This document shows, in pieces, positions 23,627 to 34,980 of a stretch of DNA of 64,000 nucleotides; position 1 is the stretch's first letter; each line of letters opens with the position of its first letter. Location: the NCBI GenBank assembly GCA_001972305.1, contig BDDD01000341.1, positions 270,501 to 334,500 on the forward strand, in the 5' to 3' direction. The DNA is from Cephalotus follicularis (taxonomy: Eukaryota; Streptophyta; Magnoliopsida; Oxalidales; Cephalotaceae). The position numbers were made by a program, and so were the translations under genes. The notes below the pieces were generated by a model, which was given only the letters and a program-made list of their open reading frames with translations, made no database searches and was not told the origin of the DNA.

Positions 23627-23736
23627 TTAGCGGTACACTATGCTTATGTGGATTGTAACCGAAAGGTCGTAACCTTCAACGTGTCAGGACAGTCTCCTTT
23701 TCAGTTTACTGGAACCCTGAATGTCAGACGGTTCGA

Positions 23737-24756
23737 ATGATATCCGCTATGCAGGCTGACCAACTTTTGAAGCAAGGTTGTAATGCTTATCTGGCACACA
23801 TTGTATACAACAACAGATGGGTGCCCAATTTGAATGATGTTTCGGTGGTGTGTGAATACCCGGATGTATTTCCAGAAGAGTTAACGTCCTTACCTCCCGA
23901 CAAAGATGTGGAATTCACTATAGACCTGCTACCCGGAACGACACCTATATCAAGAGCTCCTTATCGAATGGCTTCCCCTGAATTGAAAGAATTGAAGATA
24001 CAGTTGTAGGAGTTACTCGATAAAGGCTTCATCAGATCGAGTGCATCTCCATGGGGAGCACTGGTCTTATTTGTTAAAAAGAAGGATGGGTCCCTGAGAG
24101 GGTGTATTGATTATCGGCAACTGAATAAAGTAACTATCAAGAACAAATACCCACAACCGCATATTGATGAATTGTTTGATCAACTCAAAGGATCGACGGT
24201 GTTCTCTAAACTGGATCTGAGATCCGAATATCATCAGCTTAAGGTCAGAAAAGAAGACATCCCGAAAACTGCTTTTAGATCACGGTATGGACACCATGAA
24301 ATTGTGGTTATGCCATTTGGGGTGACCAATGCCCCAGCTACCTCTATGAGTTTGATGAACCAAGTGTTCAGTCCATATCTCGATCTTTTTATTGTAGTCT
24401 TCATTGATGACATCCTGGTGTACTCTAAAACAAGGGAGGAACATGGGGAACACCTACACTTGGCATTACAAACTCTCAGAGATCATCGGCTATATGCCAA
24501 GTTCAGTAAATGTGAGTTCTGGTTGTCAGAAGTAGCCTTTCTAGGACATATCATATCCAGTGCCGGATTGTCAGTGGATCCTCCAAAGATTGAACCAGTT
24601 AAAGACTGGAAACGACCAATGAATGTGACGGAGGTCCGAAGCTTTCTTGGCTTGGCAGGATACTACCGTCATTTTGTTGAAGGATTCTCCCGCATAACTA
24701 CTCCTCTGGTTCGATTGACGCAGAAGAATGTGGCTTTTGAATGGAATAAACAATGA
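23737..24756 (+). pseudogene. pol: Reverse transcriptase of element E
   Basis: The leader has VVCEYPDVFPEELTSLPP and the TTPISRAPYRMASPELKELK box. It is cut by a TAG at 24007-24009 that replaces Gln. The frame then continues through [41 protein letters not shown] (first catalytic Asp), [11 protein letters not shown] and the catalytic [10 protein letters not shown]. The thumb/connection motif [19 protein letters not shown] follows. A TGA at 24754-24756, next to ATGA, replaces the codon after NKQ. Core residues for polymerisation are intact. Confidence 0.87.
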
Positions 24757-25208
24757 GAATGGAGCTTCAGGAGCTCAAACATCGTTTGACTTCTGCACCC
24801 ATCTTAGCCTTACCAGAAGGCAGTGAAGGATTTGTGGTATACAATGATGCATCAGGCAGTGGCTTGGGTTGCGTTTTGATGCATAATGGAAGGGTGATCG
24901 CATACGACTCTCAGAAATTGAAGCCCCATGAAGAAAATTATCCAACTCATGACCTGGAGTTGGCAGCGGTAGTTTTTGCTCAGCGAAAATGGAGGCACTA
25001 CCTATATGGGACAAAATTCAAGGTGTATACTGATCACAAAAGCCTGAAGTACCTATTTTCTCAGAATGATTTAAATATGAGACAGAGACGATGGATGGAG
25101 TTACTTAATGACTACAATTGTGAAATTCAATACCATCCAGGCAAAGCTAATGTTGTAGCTGATACTTTAAGTCGCCAGTTAGCATGCCTAATGATTTATT
25201 ATATATAG
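24757..25208 (+). pseudogene. pol: RNase H of element E
   Basis: The domain shows [19 protein letters not shown] (Asp), [21 protein letters not shown] (Glu), [11 protein letters not shown] (Asp) and the closing [16 protein letters not shown]. The frame shifts or stops shortly after LSR, near 25208, and integrase continues in another frame from about 25184. All active-site acidic residues remain. Confidence 0.85.
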
Positions 25209-26617
25209 GTACGTCCAATGTTGTTCGAAAGAATCCGAGAAGCAAAGGTGCGGATGGATTGTTATTGAAGACTGCAATGAATGATCAAGGGGGCTTGAAG
25301 CTAGACTTTTCGATGCAAAGTGACGGACTGATTAGATACAGAGACAGAATTTGTGTCCCCAATGATAAGGAATTGAAAGAGGAGCTGTTGTCTAAAGCTC
25401 ACCACTCCAGATTTTTGATGCATCCAGGGAGCACCAAGATGTATCGAGATCTAAAGCTTAGCTTATGGTGGAACGGTATGAAAAGAGAGATTATTGAATA
25501 TGTTACCTCCTGTCTAACATGTCAGCAAATAGAAGTAGCACATCAAAGGCCAGCATGGTTACTTCAACCTTTACCTGTAGCACAATGGAAATAGGAACAC
25601 ATCACCATGGATTTTGTGACGGGTCTACCGAGAACAAGGACCAACTGTGATGCTATATGGGTGATCGTTGATCGCTTCTCAAAATATGATCACTTTTTGG
25701 CAATCAAGATCACCTACTCTCTCGAACGGTTGGCAGCTTTGTATATTGCTGAGATTGTAAAACTCCATGGTCTACCTGTTAGTGTGGTTTCTGACAGAGA
25801 CCCTCAATTTACATCGCGATTTAGGAAGAGACTGCAAGCAGCTCTTCGTACCCAACTCTTCTTCAGCACCGCTTTTCACCCTCAGACTGACGGGCAGTCG
25901 GAGCAGACCATCCAAACCTTGGAAGACATGCTTAGAGAATTCATGTTAGATTGGGGTGGCAATTGGGATGTACATCTACCGTTAGTGGAATTCTCATATA
26001 ATAACAGCTTCCACGCCAGTATTGGGATGGCACCCTTTGAAGTTTTGTACGGACGGAAATGTAGAACCCCAATCTGTTGGTTCGAGGTTGGAGAATCAAG
26101 TCTTTCAGGACCACAGTTAGTGCAAGAAACCACTAAAAATGCTAAAATGATCAGGGAAATACTGTTAAAGGCCGAAAGCAAACAGAAAAGTTACGCGGGC
26201 TACCGCATAAGAGAACTGGAATTTGTTGTGGGAGATCATGTTTTTCTAAAAGTTTCCCCTCTTAAAAGCATTATGAGGTTTGGCAAGAAAGGAAAGCTAT
26301 CTCCTCGCTTTATTGGACCCTTTGAGATCCTCGAGAGAGTGGGCATAGCTGCCTACTGACTTGCTTTACCTCCTGCTTTATCGAATGTTCATGATGTCTT
26401 CCACGTTTCAATGCTACAAAAATACCAGCCCAACTGTTCTCATGTGCTTCACTGGAAAATCTTACAGCTAGAACAAAATATGAGCTATGTTGAGGCTCCT
26501 GTCTGCATCCTTGACCGACGGATTAAGCAACTAAGGAGTAAAAGTATTCCATTAGTGAAAGTATTATGGAAATTTCATGGGATTGAAGAAGCTACATGGA
26601 GCGTGAAGATGATATGA
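25184..26617 (+). pseudogene. pol: Integrase with chromodomain-like tail, element E
   Basis: The zinc region reads KAHHSRFLMHPGSTKMYRDLK with a CLTCQQ pair. A TAG at 25592-25594 stands where Trp-Glu is usual (QWKWE). The core follows: MDFVTGLPR (Asp), VVSDRDPQFTSRF (Asp) and DGQSEQTIQTLEDML, in which Glu of SEQ is the catalytic position and the usual SER has become SEQ. The GDHVFLKVSP and GPFEILERVG blocks of the C-terminal domain are present. A TGA at about 26357 precedes LALPPAL. The tail IPLVKVLWKFHGIEEATWSVK (to 26617) is the chromodomain-like module that may guide insertion into heterochromatin. Confidence 0.85.
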
Positions 26618-26670
26618 AAGTAGCCTATCGTCATCTGTTTTGACCCCGGAATCTCGGGACGAGATTCTTT

Positions 26671-26684
26671 TAAGGGGGGAGGAT
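26671..26684 (+). other. Polypurine tract of element E
   Basis: AAGGGGGGAGGAT lies directly before the 3' LTR start at 26685. Confidence 0.88.
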
Positions 26685-27761
26685 TGTAGTAACCGAGAAT
26701 TTTGTAAATAGAAATGTATGTGTATAAATGTACAGTATTTTGAGGAATAGTATTTAGGGCCCAAATTGTATTATCGGATTGGAATTGAATTTATGGCTTT
26801 TGGGCCTTGAATGAATGTGGACCAAATTGTTATTGGACTCGGGCTTGGAATGGTTTTAGAAGAGAAAGGAAAAGTTGGGAAGCTGGCCCAATTTCTCTTA
26901 ACTCTCAGCCCACCACATGGAGAATGGCAGCCAACATCCAGGGAATTCTAGAGAATTCCATAAAGATTATAAAAGGAATAGTGAAATGGTAGGGAGGGCT
27001 GCTGTTGGAAAAAGGAGAGAAAGAGACAAGGAGGGGTTGCCATCTGGAGACTTCTTGTCTCTCCCACTTCACACCCATTAAATCTCTCTCATTTCCTTCA
27101 TTGGAGAGGACGATCCAGAGAGCAAGAGAAAGATCCAGTGGAGAAAGGAGCCTAGTGTAAGACAAGGAACAATTGAAGAAATCGTGCGAGCAAAGGAAGG
27201 AGGAGCGCTGCAATTTCATCTAGTTGAGGTGGGATCTCCTACCAACACTTCCTAGTAATTTTAAATTATTATGGCTGCATTATTGTTAGTGTAGTATGAA
27301 TGTATTTGAACTTAAGCATAGAAGGTGACCCCTCACCCTGGAATATGGAGTACCTGAGGTGCTTATACACAGTGGAATGAGGGAAATGTGTTTTAATTGA
27401 ACGACACGCATGGCACGGTGTCGTCTTTGTACATGTATGCGTCTGGCGATCCAAGGCTCGCATTTAGCATGCCAATAAGACGCTAGGATTCTTTTCTCCA
27501 TGCTTGCCGAGGAAGAGGCGCGCCAGTGCCAAACGTTTGAAGACCTAAATGCCCGAAGTGCTGAGCTCTCCAACAACATCTGTTTAAGGATGCATCTCCT
27601 TCACCATGCGACCGGCCTTACTTGTGCTAGGAGAGCGTTATGGCCTCAGTGCGTTTGAATGGCAGAGGACGCCTTCGTCCTATGCATGCGTTCCATCCCC
27701 TGTGAACGCCCAAAGACACAAGCACTGTATGCGCTCCATCCACCGTATTGCCTGGGAGAAA

Positions 27762-27890
27762 CGCCCGAGGTGAAGATGCCCGGGGAGAGACGCCCGAGGT
27801 AAAGATGCCCGTGGAGAAACGCTCGTGCAGGCAAAACGCCGAGATGCTAACAGCCTGAGGTGAAACGCCCGAGGTGAAAACGCCCATGGA
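27762..27890. repeat. CGCCCGAGG repeats expanded in the 3' LTR of E
   Basis: CGCCCGAGG followed by TRAAGATGCCC-like sequence occurs at 27762, 27791 and again near 27867, with a degenerate unit at about 27820. The 5' LTR has only one clear copy (20049) plus degenerate ones. The 3' LTR therefore holds roughly two extra units of about 29 and 16 bp. Confidence 0.8.
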
Positions 27891-28729
27891 GCCAAGACGC
27901 AGAGGTGCCAAACTCTCCTCTGTCATGGCGCTGGACGTGATAGGGTACCGGGCTTCTCCTCTGCCCCGTACATCGCCGAGCTCATCCCCTGCTAGGTAGT
28001 ACCCCACGCTAGCCAGCTCGTCCTCTGTTTTAGCGCTGTGGTGACAGGGGATGCTCGGGCACGTTGTATGGCCATGCCAAGCATGTGCTGAGATGAGGAG
28101 CAGTGTCCCGTGAACAAAGCGCAGGTCAGATACAGTGCTGAGCATCCTCTACGCATGAGTCCTGTGCATATCGAGGCTCTGAGCGCTCCTCTGCCATGGG
28201 CATCATCCCCTGCTCCGCGCCCAAGAAGGAAATGACGAGTATAAAATGTAGCCAACTCTTCTCTGCTTCTCCGCGGCCATACAAGGTGCTCATTCGCCAC
28301 CGCCACACGCACCTGAGCGATCCATTGGATGCCTGGGCTCTCCTTGCATGTATCTGGGGATGCCAGGTTAGGGAAGCACTAGTTTAGCCTGTGTGCGCTT
28401 TGGTGCATGAAATGGGGCGTTGAGGTAATGGTGCCAACACGCCATTTGACTAATACGGGCGTTTTGATTGATATGAATAAGTGTTTGGGCTCCCATTTAG
28501 GGAATGAGTGCTGACTTGGGCCTAGAATTTCGGCTATATATATTACAGTACATATTAGTAAATGAAAAACAACAGTAGGGATGTATTAATAAAATATGGT
28601 TTAATGTGGTAATGAAGGTAGACCTTATGATAAATGTTAATGTAATGTTGTAAATGTCAACATAGTGAATGTAGTGTAATGTATTTGTTATTATAAAATT
28701 AGTAAATGTTAATATACTATACTGTGCCT

Positions 28730-28848
28730 GATCACCGGTTGAGATGAGCCTACGGGATCACCAACTGAGATGAGCCAGCAAGGCTATCTTCGAGATAAGC
28801 CTGGTGGATCACCGAGATAGCCTAATGGATCACCGACCGAGATGAGCC
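28730..28848. repeat. GATCACC tract in the 3' LTR of E, shorter copy
   Basis: GATCACC occurs at 28730, 28756, 28807 and 28828, with the same flanking halves as in the 5' LTR tract but about two units fewer. Confidence 0.8.
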
Positions 28849-29468
28849 ACACCGAATGTTATGATTAATGTTATTATAGTGTAATGAATGACGGTTATTG
28901 ACACTGTGTAATGTTTATTCCTCCCAGCTTCTCCGCCTTAACGTCTGGAGTGCGTTACCGCTCCTCCCCAAGTGGGATGCCGCGGAAGGATTTTATAATG
29001 ACTGTTAATGATTAACTGTTAATGATAGTGATTGAATAAATAATGTATTATAGTGTTCCTTGCATACATATTTATATCTGCTGCATTACACTCCACACAT
29101 GCATGGGTTGGGGTTCCTACACAACCAGTCGTTGCTGACCCACTGCATTTTAATGTAATGGGTCAGGTACAGGTGGAGCTTCGCAGCAATCCGAAGACTG
29201 AACCAAGTTAAGTCTCCTCTTCCAGATGCAGTTCGGCGACCTTGGAGTTTTTTTAAAGTGATGTATTATGACCTGCCAGTTTGTGGCAGAGCAATCATTT
29301 AAATATTATTGTACGAACTGAGTTCTATGCACGAAATTATTATCTTGATTGTTCGCATGCACTATTGATTAAATGTTTTAAATTTTCCTACAATTTTAGT
29401 GAATAACACTGTTAGTAGCGCGACAAAAATTGGGGGTTAACCCCTGGGATTTGGGGCGTTACATGAAT

Positions 29469-30009
29469 AAATATATAAGACGATAAAAGTACTACTGATA
29501 ACACTTAAAATAGAAGAAATTAAATAATTTTTAATAAATGACAAAAAAAATATTTCATTCAATTAATATTGTTTTACTTGTCCGCAACGAGTCTACATAT
29601 TTTAAAATCATTGCATAATTGTTTCGTTATCAATTCTATTGAAAGGAATGAGAGATTTATACCTTAAAGAGATATGCTTATTAACATACGAATATTAACC
29701 AAAGAAATACGAATATTAACATATATGGTAAACCCATAAACAGAAATCAAAAAACAAAAAACAAGAAAAATATAAAGAACAAAATATATTAATCGATGGA
29801 TCATGAAAATTAAAAAATCAACAAAAAAAATAGAAATATTAACCTATATGCTAAACCCCTAAACCGAAATCAAAAGAAAAAAAAAATAAACAGTGGAGAA
29901 ATTAAAATTATAACATATAAGATTAAGAAAAAAAATAAGGAATGAGATATTTATACCGTAAAAATGAGATCAATGATGAATGGCGTGTTTAAGGCGTCTG
30001 ATGAAGTTT
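29469..30009. other. AT-rich host interval between E and G
   Basis: No gene is seen. A local imperfect direct repeat is present: about 29708-29762 (atattaac(a/c)tatatg(g/c)taaaccc) recurs at about 29831-29888, 123 bp further on. The interval joins 18022-18948 on the left and 41967 on the right once E and G are removed. Confidence 0.6.
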
Positions 30010-30186
30010 GGTTATGTCACACCCCGCTTTTCGAGAAGACAACATTAAAGCGGTAAGACAATTAACATATAAATTTAGCTTATGCAAATACCATAAAATT
30101 TAAACTTTTAAACAAGATATCAATTACGGAAGCATTAAACTCATAAGCTGAAAACTCGTAACGTGCATCCCATACTACACGCTACT

Positions 30187-30451
30187 TGTTCACTGTTGAA
30201 AAGAATATTTTAAAATTTATAGCCGCAAGTGCACGGGTCATGCAGTAACGGGTCGAACGCAGGGAAACGTAAACTAGTTGGAATTTATCCAACCTAGGCG
30301 AAGTATACCCAATTTGAGATAAACTATTAAAAACTAATGAATAGAAACTAAGAAAAGATATAATTAAAAAGCGGTTTAGGGTATAGAAACTCACCGTAGA
30401 TTGTATTGAACAATTCCATTTAATTGAACGATCATACCTTGATAAACAACG
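30187..30451 (-). repeat. Truncated 3' LTR of element Y
   Basis: From TGTTCACTGTTGAAAAG to ACAACG it aligns with 30991-31255. The alignment stops sharply at 30451, where gag-like sequence begins, marking a deletion junction. Confidence 0.88.
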
Positions 30452-30648
30452 AGGAGCATGCTAATGAACTGTGATTTTAACTCAAAATTGTTCCCGTCAG
30501 GTGCAGGCAACAAGATACTGGATGGTTGCGATGTCCTAGCGGGGTAGAATCTATCGCGAAGAGTTTGAATTGGGCGTGCGTCCGCCATTGGTCTTGGTTG
30601 ATTAATTCTTTCTAAGCGATGGTTTGGACCACGCACCCAATCGGTCAT
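30452..30648 (-). pseudogene. gag: gag N-terminal fragment of element Y
   Basis: The minus-strand frame from 30648 reads MTDWVRGPNHRLER, then PIQTLRDRFYPARTSQPSSI and NNFELKSQFISML. These are the recognisable opening motifs of Athila/Tat gag (TLRDY..P.R...PS and NFELKPQ). The frame then runs into truncated LTR sequence, so only about 65 gag residues remain and the capsid core is absent. Confidence 0.72.
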
Positions 30649-30965
30649 AAACTAAGACTAGGCCAGAGAACCTAAACTAAAGCAGCGAACACAAGGTCAA
30701 GGCAGGGAACCTAATTAATCTAAGTTAGAAAATTGTTAAAGTTTATGCAGATGAAGTTAAATGTTGTTAAAAGTTATGCTGAACCTAATTATCTATGTTA
30801 GAATTTTGTTAAAGATTATGCTAATGAGATTACGGTTTGTTAAGAGTTATGATGATTCCTATTTAAACTAAGTTAGAATTGTTAGAAAAAACACTAAAAC
30901 AGAAAATTAAAAACAAAAATAAATACTACGAATCAGTCGAATAAATTTAAACTAATTTAAACCGT

Positions 30966-30983
30966 TTCCCCGGTAACGGCGCC
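30966..30983 (-). other. Primer binding site of element Y
   Basis: The minus strand reads TGGCGCCGTTACCGGGGA, close to the tRNA-Asp-type site of Athila elements (one change, GTTACC for GTTGCC). It is seven bases inside the 5' LTR end. Confidence 0.88.
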
Positions 30984-31457
30984 AAAAACTTGTTCACTGT
31001 TAAAAAGAATGTTTTAAAATTTGTAGCCACAAGTGCACGGATCATGCAGTAACGGGTCGAACGCAGGGAAACATAAAGTAGTTGTAATTTATCCAACCTA
31101 GGCGAAGCATACCGAATTTGAGATAAACTATTAAAAACTAATGAATAGAAACTAAGAAAAGATATAATTAAAAAGCGGTTTAGGGTATAGAAACTTATCG
31201 TAGATTGTATTGAACAATTCCATTTAATTGAACGATCATACCTTGATAAACAACGGCAGCTAGGTCGATACGGAGTGCGGCTGTAACACCCGGTATTTTC
31301 CTGAATGTAATATTTCTATTTATGATGTAATCATTGAACTTGGTTTAATGAGAATGCTGAGTTTGGAATCAAAAGATGCTTGCAAACCCTAATTATAGAC
31401 TTAGAAATGGAATGTGTATATTAAAGCATAAAATGGCGCTGTTTTGGCCAAAAGACA

Positions 31458-31579
31458 TCGACGTCTTTTTGAAAGACGTCGACTTCTTTGTGGGCTAGGG
31501 CACACGTGAATGCATGAGCATGCACGTCGACTCGGGAAGGAAGCATCGACACCTTCTTACCAACTGGAAAAGACATCGA
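31458..31579. repeat. Palindrome cluster, distal part of LTR Y
   Basis: TCGA cores in GACATCGACGTC or GACGTCGAC contexts begin at 31458, 31479, 31527, 31546 and 31576. Steps are 21, 48, 19 and 30 bp. Confidence 0.85.
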
Positions 31580-31782
31580 CGTCTAAGGAAAGACAAGGCA
31601 GAAATATTGAAGAACAAATAAAATATTCAAGGATTTTTATTGATGGAATTGAAACAATAACAATCTAGGCTTTGTTCTAACCCAAAACCTTGAAAAACTA
31701 GCTACAAAACATAATGAAACTAAACTAATGAGAGAGGTGGCTACTTCGACACACTCTGCCCTATTTGGCCGAAATAACATTG

Positions 31783-31790
31783 TTTATATA
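31783..31790 (-). promoter_or_regulatory. TATA box in the LTR of element Y
   Basis: The minus strand reads TATATAAAC in an AT-rich stretch. The palindrome array begins about 95 bp upstream in the direction of transcription. Confidence 0.6.
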
Positions 31791-31882
31791 CTACAAAATT
31801 GATCAAAAATGGAAATAAAGCAATCCTAGTTACAAAATCTGGCAAAAAATCTAACTTTCTATTTCTGCTATAGAGGAAGACG

Positions 31883-32171
31883 TCGACTTCTTTTGAAAGA
31901 CCTCGATGTCTTTTTTTAAAAGTCGCATTTTGCTGAGATGCGCTTGAAAGACGTCGACCCTTTAGATGAAAGACGTCGATCCCTTTTGGTCAAAAGTTAC
32001 AGGTCGATTTGGCACAAAGACGTCGATCCCTATGGTTAAAGACGTCGATCCCTTGTTCATGGCTCTTGAAGGTAATTTGTATTTCCAGAAAAGACGTCGA
32101 CTTCTAACAAAAGACGTCGACGTGTTTGTTGTAAACCCAGCAAAGACATCGATGTTTATCATAGACATCGA
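31883..32171. repeat. Phased GACGTCGAC/T palindrome array (LTR Y)
   Basis: Cores begin at 31883, 31903, 31923 (degenerate), 31954, 31976, 32004, 32023, 32045, 32097, 32117, 32149 and 32168. Steps are 20, 20, 31, 22, 28, 19, 22, 52, 20, 32 and 19 bp, clustering near two, three or five DNA helical turns. Spacers are dissimilar. Confidence 0.88.
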
Positions 32172-33530
32172 TGCGTTTGGCTCTTTTTCTGCCCAATTTG
32201 TCCATTCTTCAATCCTTACTCTTTCAAGCTCCAATTTGCACACTTTTGGGTAGTATTCTTGCACTTTGGTAATTTAGCTCTTGTACCTGAAAATCAACAT
32301 AACACAACCAAAGTAGTCTATTCCAAGCATAAAAATATCACAAATAACTCATTAAAAACAACACATTTTTATGCTAAATACTACTCAAACAAATCTGTCA
32401 TTGTTAATAGCCCTCAAAACGGAGCGTGATCACAGTACAATATTAAATCCCATCGTTAAACAAAACCATAAGTACGGTACATTAGTAGTCCTTAAACAAA
32501 ACTAGGCTTATTACAAAAACGGAGAATTAACACCAAGAACAACTATAACATAACGACTTGTTCTTCGTCCATGCCAGTCCAACCGGTCCACTGCATCAAT
32601 CTGTAAAGTAGGGCGTTAGCCTTTGTCCTCACTTGGCTAAGTCATAAAAGTAGCTCGGGATCAACATTAAATGCATGTCATGTAATGTATGCATAAATGA
32701 TGCAGTACAGGAAATACCGGTTTATATATATATGAAAAAATATATATATTTTAGCAGTACAGTAAAAATAATAGTGGGTTCATATATATGAAAAATATAT
32801 GTATGCAAGAACAATACAGTTGTAACCCGGCCAGGGCTACATCAACAGGCACAATAATGTCCGAAAAGGACCAACAGGCAGTACAGTAAGTCCACAAAGG
32901 ACCACAACAGTCAGGCAGTATGTGTAACGCTGCCAACTCCTGGCCCCACGTTCACTCCCACTTTGGTCCCGGCTCCAGGCAACCAAGCGAGGCAACAGTA
33001 CAGTACAGTGAGTCACCCAGCAAACTCCTGGCCCCTAGGTCAACCCTACCACTAGCCAGCGCTGGCAGTCTCCACCATGCAACCAGTGGCTCAAGCACAA
33101 ACATAGTAAATTCACAGAGCAACAGTGAATCAAAACATAAATCAGTGCAGTAAACAGTACAGTGGTGATCGTTTAGATTGAAAACAGGCAGTTCATTTTA
33201 AAATATTTTGAAAGTGATAATATTTGAAATATGTATTTCTAATAAATAGAAAATACTTAACAATTCAGTAGTAGAAATCGCTTTCCAATTCGTTCGAAAA
33301 TACGTTATTAGTCAATACATATTTTCATACTCAAAATGGAGCATTCCGAGTTCACATATGCATTTCTAAATATCATAACTTTAAAAATCATAATCAATTT
33401 ACAAATAGTAACCAAACAGGCAGTAAACAGTATATATGCAATGTATACAAATGCTCAAATGCACCCTAATAGGAATCGGGATCGTTTCGCTTCGTTAAAT
33501 AAGGAAACCTCCAAACAGTACCAAAAGACG

Positions 33531-33870
33531 TCGATGTCTATTAAAAGGCGTCGATGTCTTTGTCCATCAACGTCGATATCCAAATCCTTAGTGTCAGCGC
33601 TTTCTACTGTTTGAAGACGTCGATGTCCATTTTATACACATCGATGCTCAAGGTCTAGAAACTTTAAACGTCAGCGTATTGCTTACGGCGTCGATGCATT
33701 AAGGTGGGAACCTTAGGCGTCGACGTGTAATACGTCAAAACCCAAGCAGATAGCCTAAGGCGTCGATGTTTTTCCAAAGACGTCGATCAGTTTCACGTAA
33801 GTAACCAAGCAAATACCCAAAGGCGTCGATGTTCTTAAAAAGGCATCGACGTGTTTCGAGTACCAGTCGT
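33531..33870. repeat. Phased GACGTCGATGTC array (3' LTR of G)
   Basis: Cores begin at 33531, 33551, 33573, 33594 (degenerate), 33620, 33641, 33671 (degenerate), 33691, 33720, 33763, 33783, 33826, 33846 and 33867. Most steps are 20-22 bp or about twice that (43). A second cluster at 34591-34746 has cores at 34591, 34604, 34625, 34656, 34674, 34723 and 34743. Confidence 0.88.
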
Positions 33871-34933
33871 CTTCTTCCTCACGACATGACAAACAGTAAC
33901 CCTTACAAACCACATACATGCAAGGTAACATGTAATCAAGGCAGGAAACCAACATGCAGATACATATCACATATCTAGCATAACATGGCATTGATCCCGT
34001 GAGCAAAACAATTCAGTAATCATGCAATTTATACACCAACACCATAGTCAATGAATGAATATTAATCTCAAGAGTACAGTCATGGCTTCCCCTACCTTTC
34101 GTTCCAAGTTAGGAACTAGAAAGTCCTCCTCTTTGCGTTCCAAACTTGTCACAGCAGCCCCCAGGTCCGTCCCGTTGCTGCAAGCCACCAGCTCCCAGTT
34201 CCAAGATCCAACCAAGTTCAACAATGGTGGAAACGTTTATCCCTCCTCACTGTTTCTTTTGTGTTTTCCTTTCTCTTATTTTCCTCCTCGTTCATTTTGG
34301 GAAGAGAAGGGAGTTTTATGCAGGTTGAAGTTTGTTTCCCTCTGCACCAACGCCAGAATCTCCTCTTTCTTCACACCTTCTCCTCACCTGGTTGCATGGC
34401 ACACCAGGTGTCTCCCCTTTGCTGCCAAGGCCATTGCATGCTCTCGCATGCCTTCCCACTTCTGCCATTTCAGTCCTAGCAATTTAGGGTACCCTATTGC
34501 ATGCTCAACACGTCATGATCTGCATGTTAAGATGCCTAGATAGTGCCCCCCTTGCACGTTATTTTGTCAGCAGAGTAACGTGCCTGACATTCGATGTTAC
34601 GCATCGACATCTTCTTAAAAGACGTCGACGTATTTTCCCTTTTTACGCGAGGGCATCGATGTACTCTCCTGCATCGATGTGCATGTGCATGCAGTTACAT
34701 GCGTTTCTCAGACCCAAAGATATCGATGCGTTCAGAAAGGCGTCGACACGTTTTCCCCAAAATAACGTCGTTTTACCATTTTAACATTCCTTTAACATTT
34801 TTTACTCTAAAATTCACATTATTAGAGTTTGGAAAACATCATCAAAGCCTTGGAAATCCATCACTTTATTAATTCCACAATAAAAACACATTACATTGTG
34901 AAATTACAACATAGGAAAATCTCGGGCGTTACA

Positions 34934-34948
34934 TCCACCCCCCCCTTC
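34934..34948 (-). other. Polypurine tract of element G
   Basis: The minus strand reads GAAGGGGGGGGTGGA directly before the 3' LTR start at 34933. Confidence 0.88.
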
Positions 34949-34980
34949 AAGGAATTTCGTCCTCGAAATTGAAAACAAAA

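Larger units (their letters stand above)
18949..29463 (+). mobile_element. Element E: complete Tekay-type Ty3/gypsy chromovirus
   Basis: Two LTRs of about 2.8 kb lie in direct orientation, with perfect duplications TGAAT at 18944-18948 and 29464-29468. The internal order is Met primer site, gag, protease, reverse transcriptase, RNase H, integrase with a chromodomain-like tail, polypurine tract. The long LTRs, the primer and the gag motif LRLNPPVF place it with Tekay/Del. Every major domain is present but several stops and at least one shift interrupt the frame, so it is full-length but not autonomous. Confidence 0.93.
26685..29463 (+). repeat. 3' LTR of element E
   Basis: It runs from TGTAGTAACCGAGAATTTTG to GGGGCGTTACA and is followed by the TGAAT duplication. 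It aligns along its length with the 5' LTR, with scattered substitutions and two repeat-number differences. Confidence 0.93.
30187..32380 (-). mobile_element. Element Y: Athila/Tat-type Ty3 deletion derivative inside the LTR of G
   Basis: The 2194-bp insert is flanked by perfect CTACT duplications at 30182-30186 and 32381-32385. On the minus strand it has a 1.39-kb 5' LTR, a TGGCGCCGTTACCGGGG primer site, about 540 bp of leader and gag start, and only the last 265 bp of the 3' LTR. Its outer 5' end reads TA instead of TG, a likely point decay. The primer site and the LTR end (GACCCGTGCACTTG) are those of Athila/Tat elements. Everything from mid-gag to mid-3' LTR is deleted, so it could only move with help from another element. 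Confidence 0.85.
30991..32380 (-). repeat. 5' LTR of element Y
   Basis: The inner end is TGTTCACTG at 30991, abutting the primer site region. The outer end abuts the CTACT duplication. It contains a minus-strand TATA box at 31783-31790, a palindrome array upstream of it (31883-32171) and a second small cluster downstream (31458-31579). Confidence 0.82.
30015..34933 (-). repeat. 3' LTR of element G, interrupted by element Y
   Basis: It starts TGTCACACCCCGC and ends TCGGGCGTTACA. LTR sequence breaks off at 30186 and resumes at 32381 exactly where the intact copy runs on (right copy near 39418). It contains palindrome arrays at 33531-33870 and 34591-34746, an AT run near 32723-32754, and no gene. 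Confidence 0.92.

Noticed and set aside
27627-28145. 172-codon minus-strand frame in the 3' LTR of E
   Set aside because: It follows a GC-rich repeat tract. The counterpart in the 5' LTR has different frames, so it is not conserved as protein.
33336-33614. Plus-strand frames in the LTRs of G (also 34055-34543, 40369-40647, 41056-41508) as genes
   Set aside because: They recur in both LTRs, overlap palindrome arrays and show no recognisable domain.
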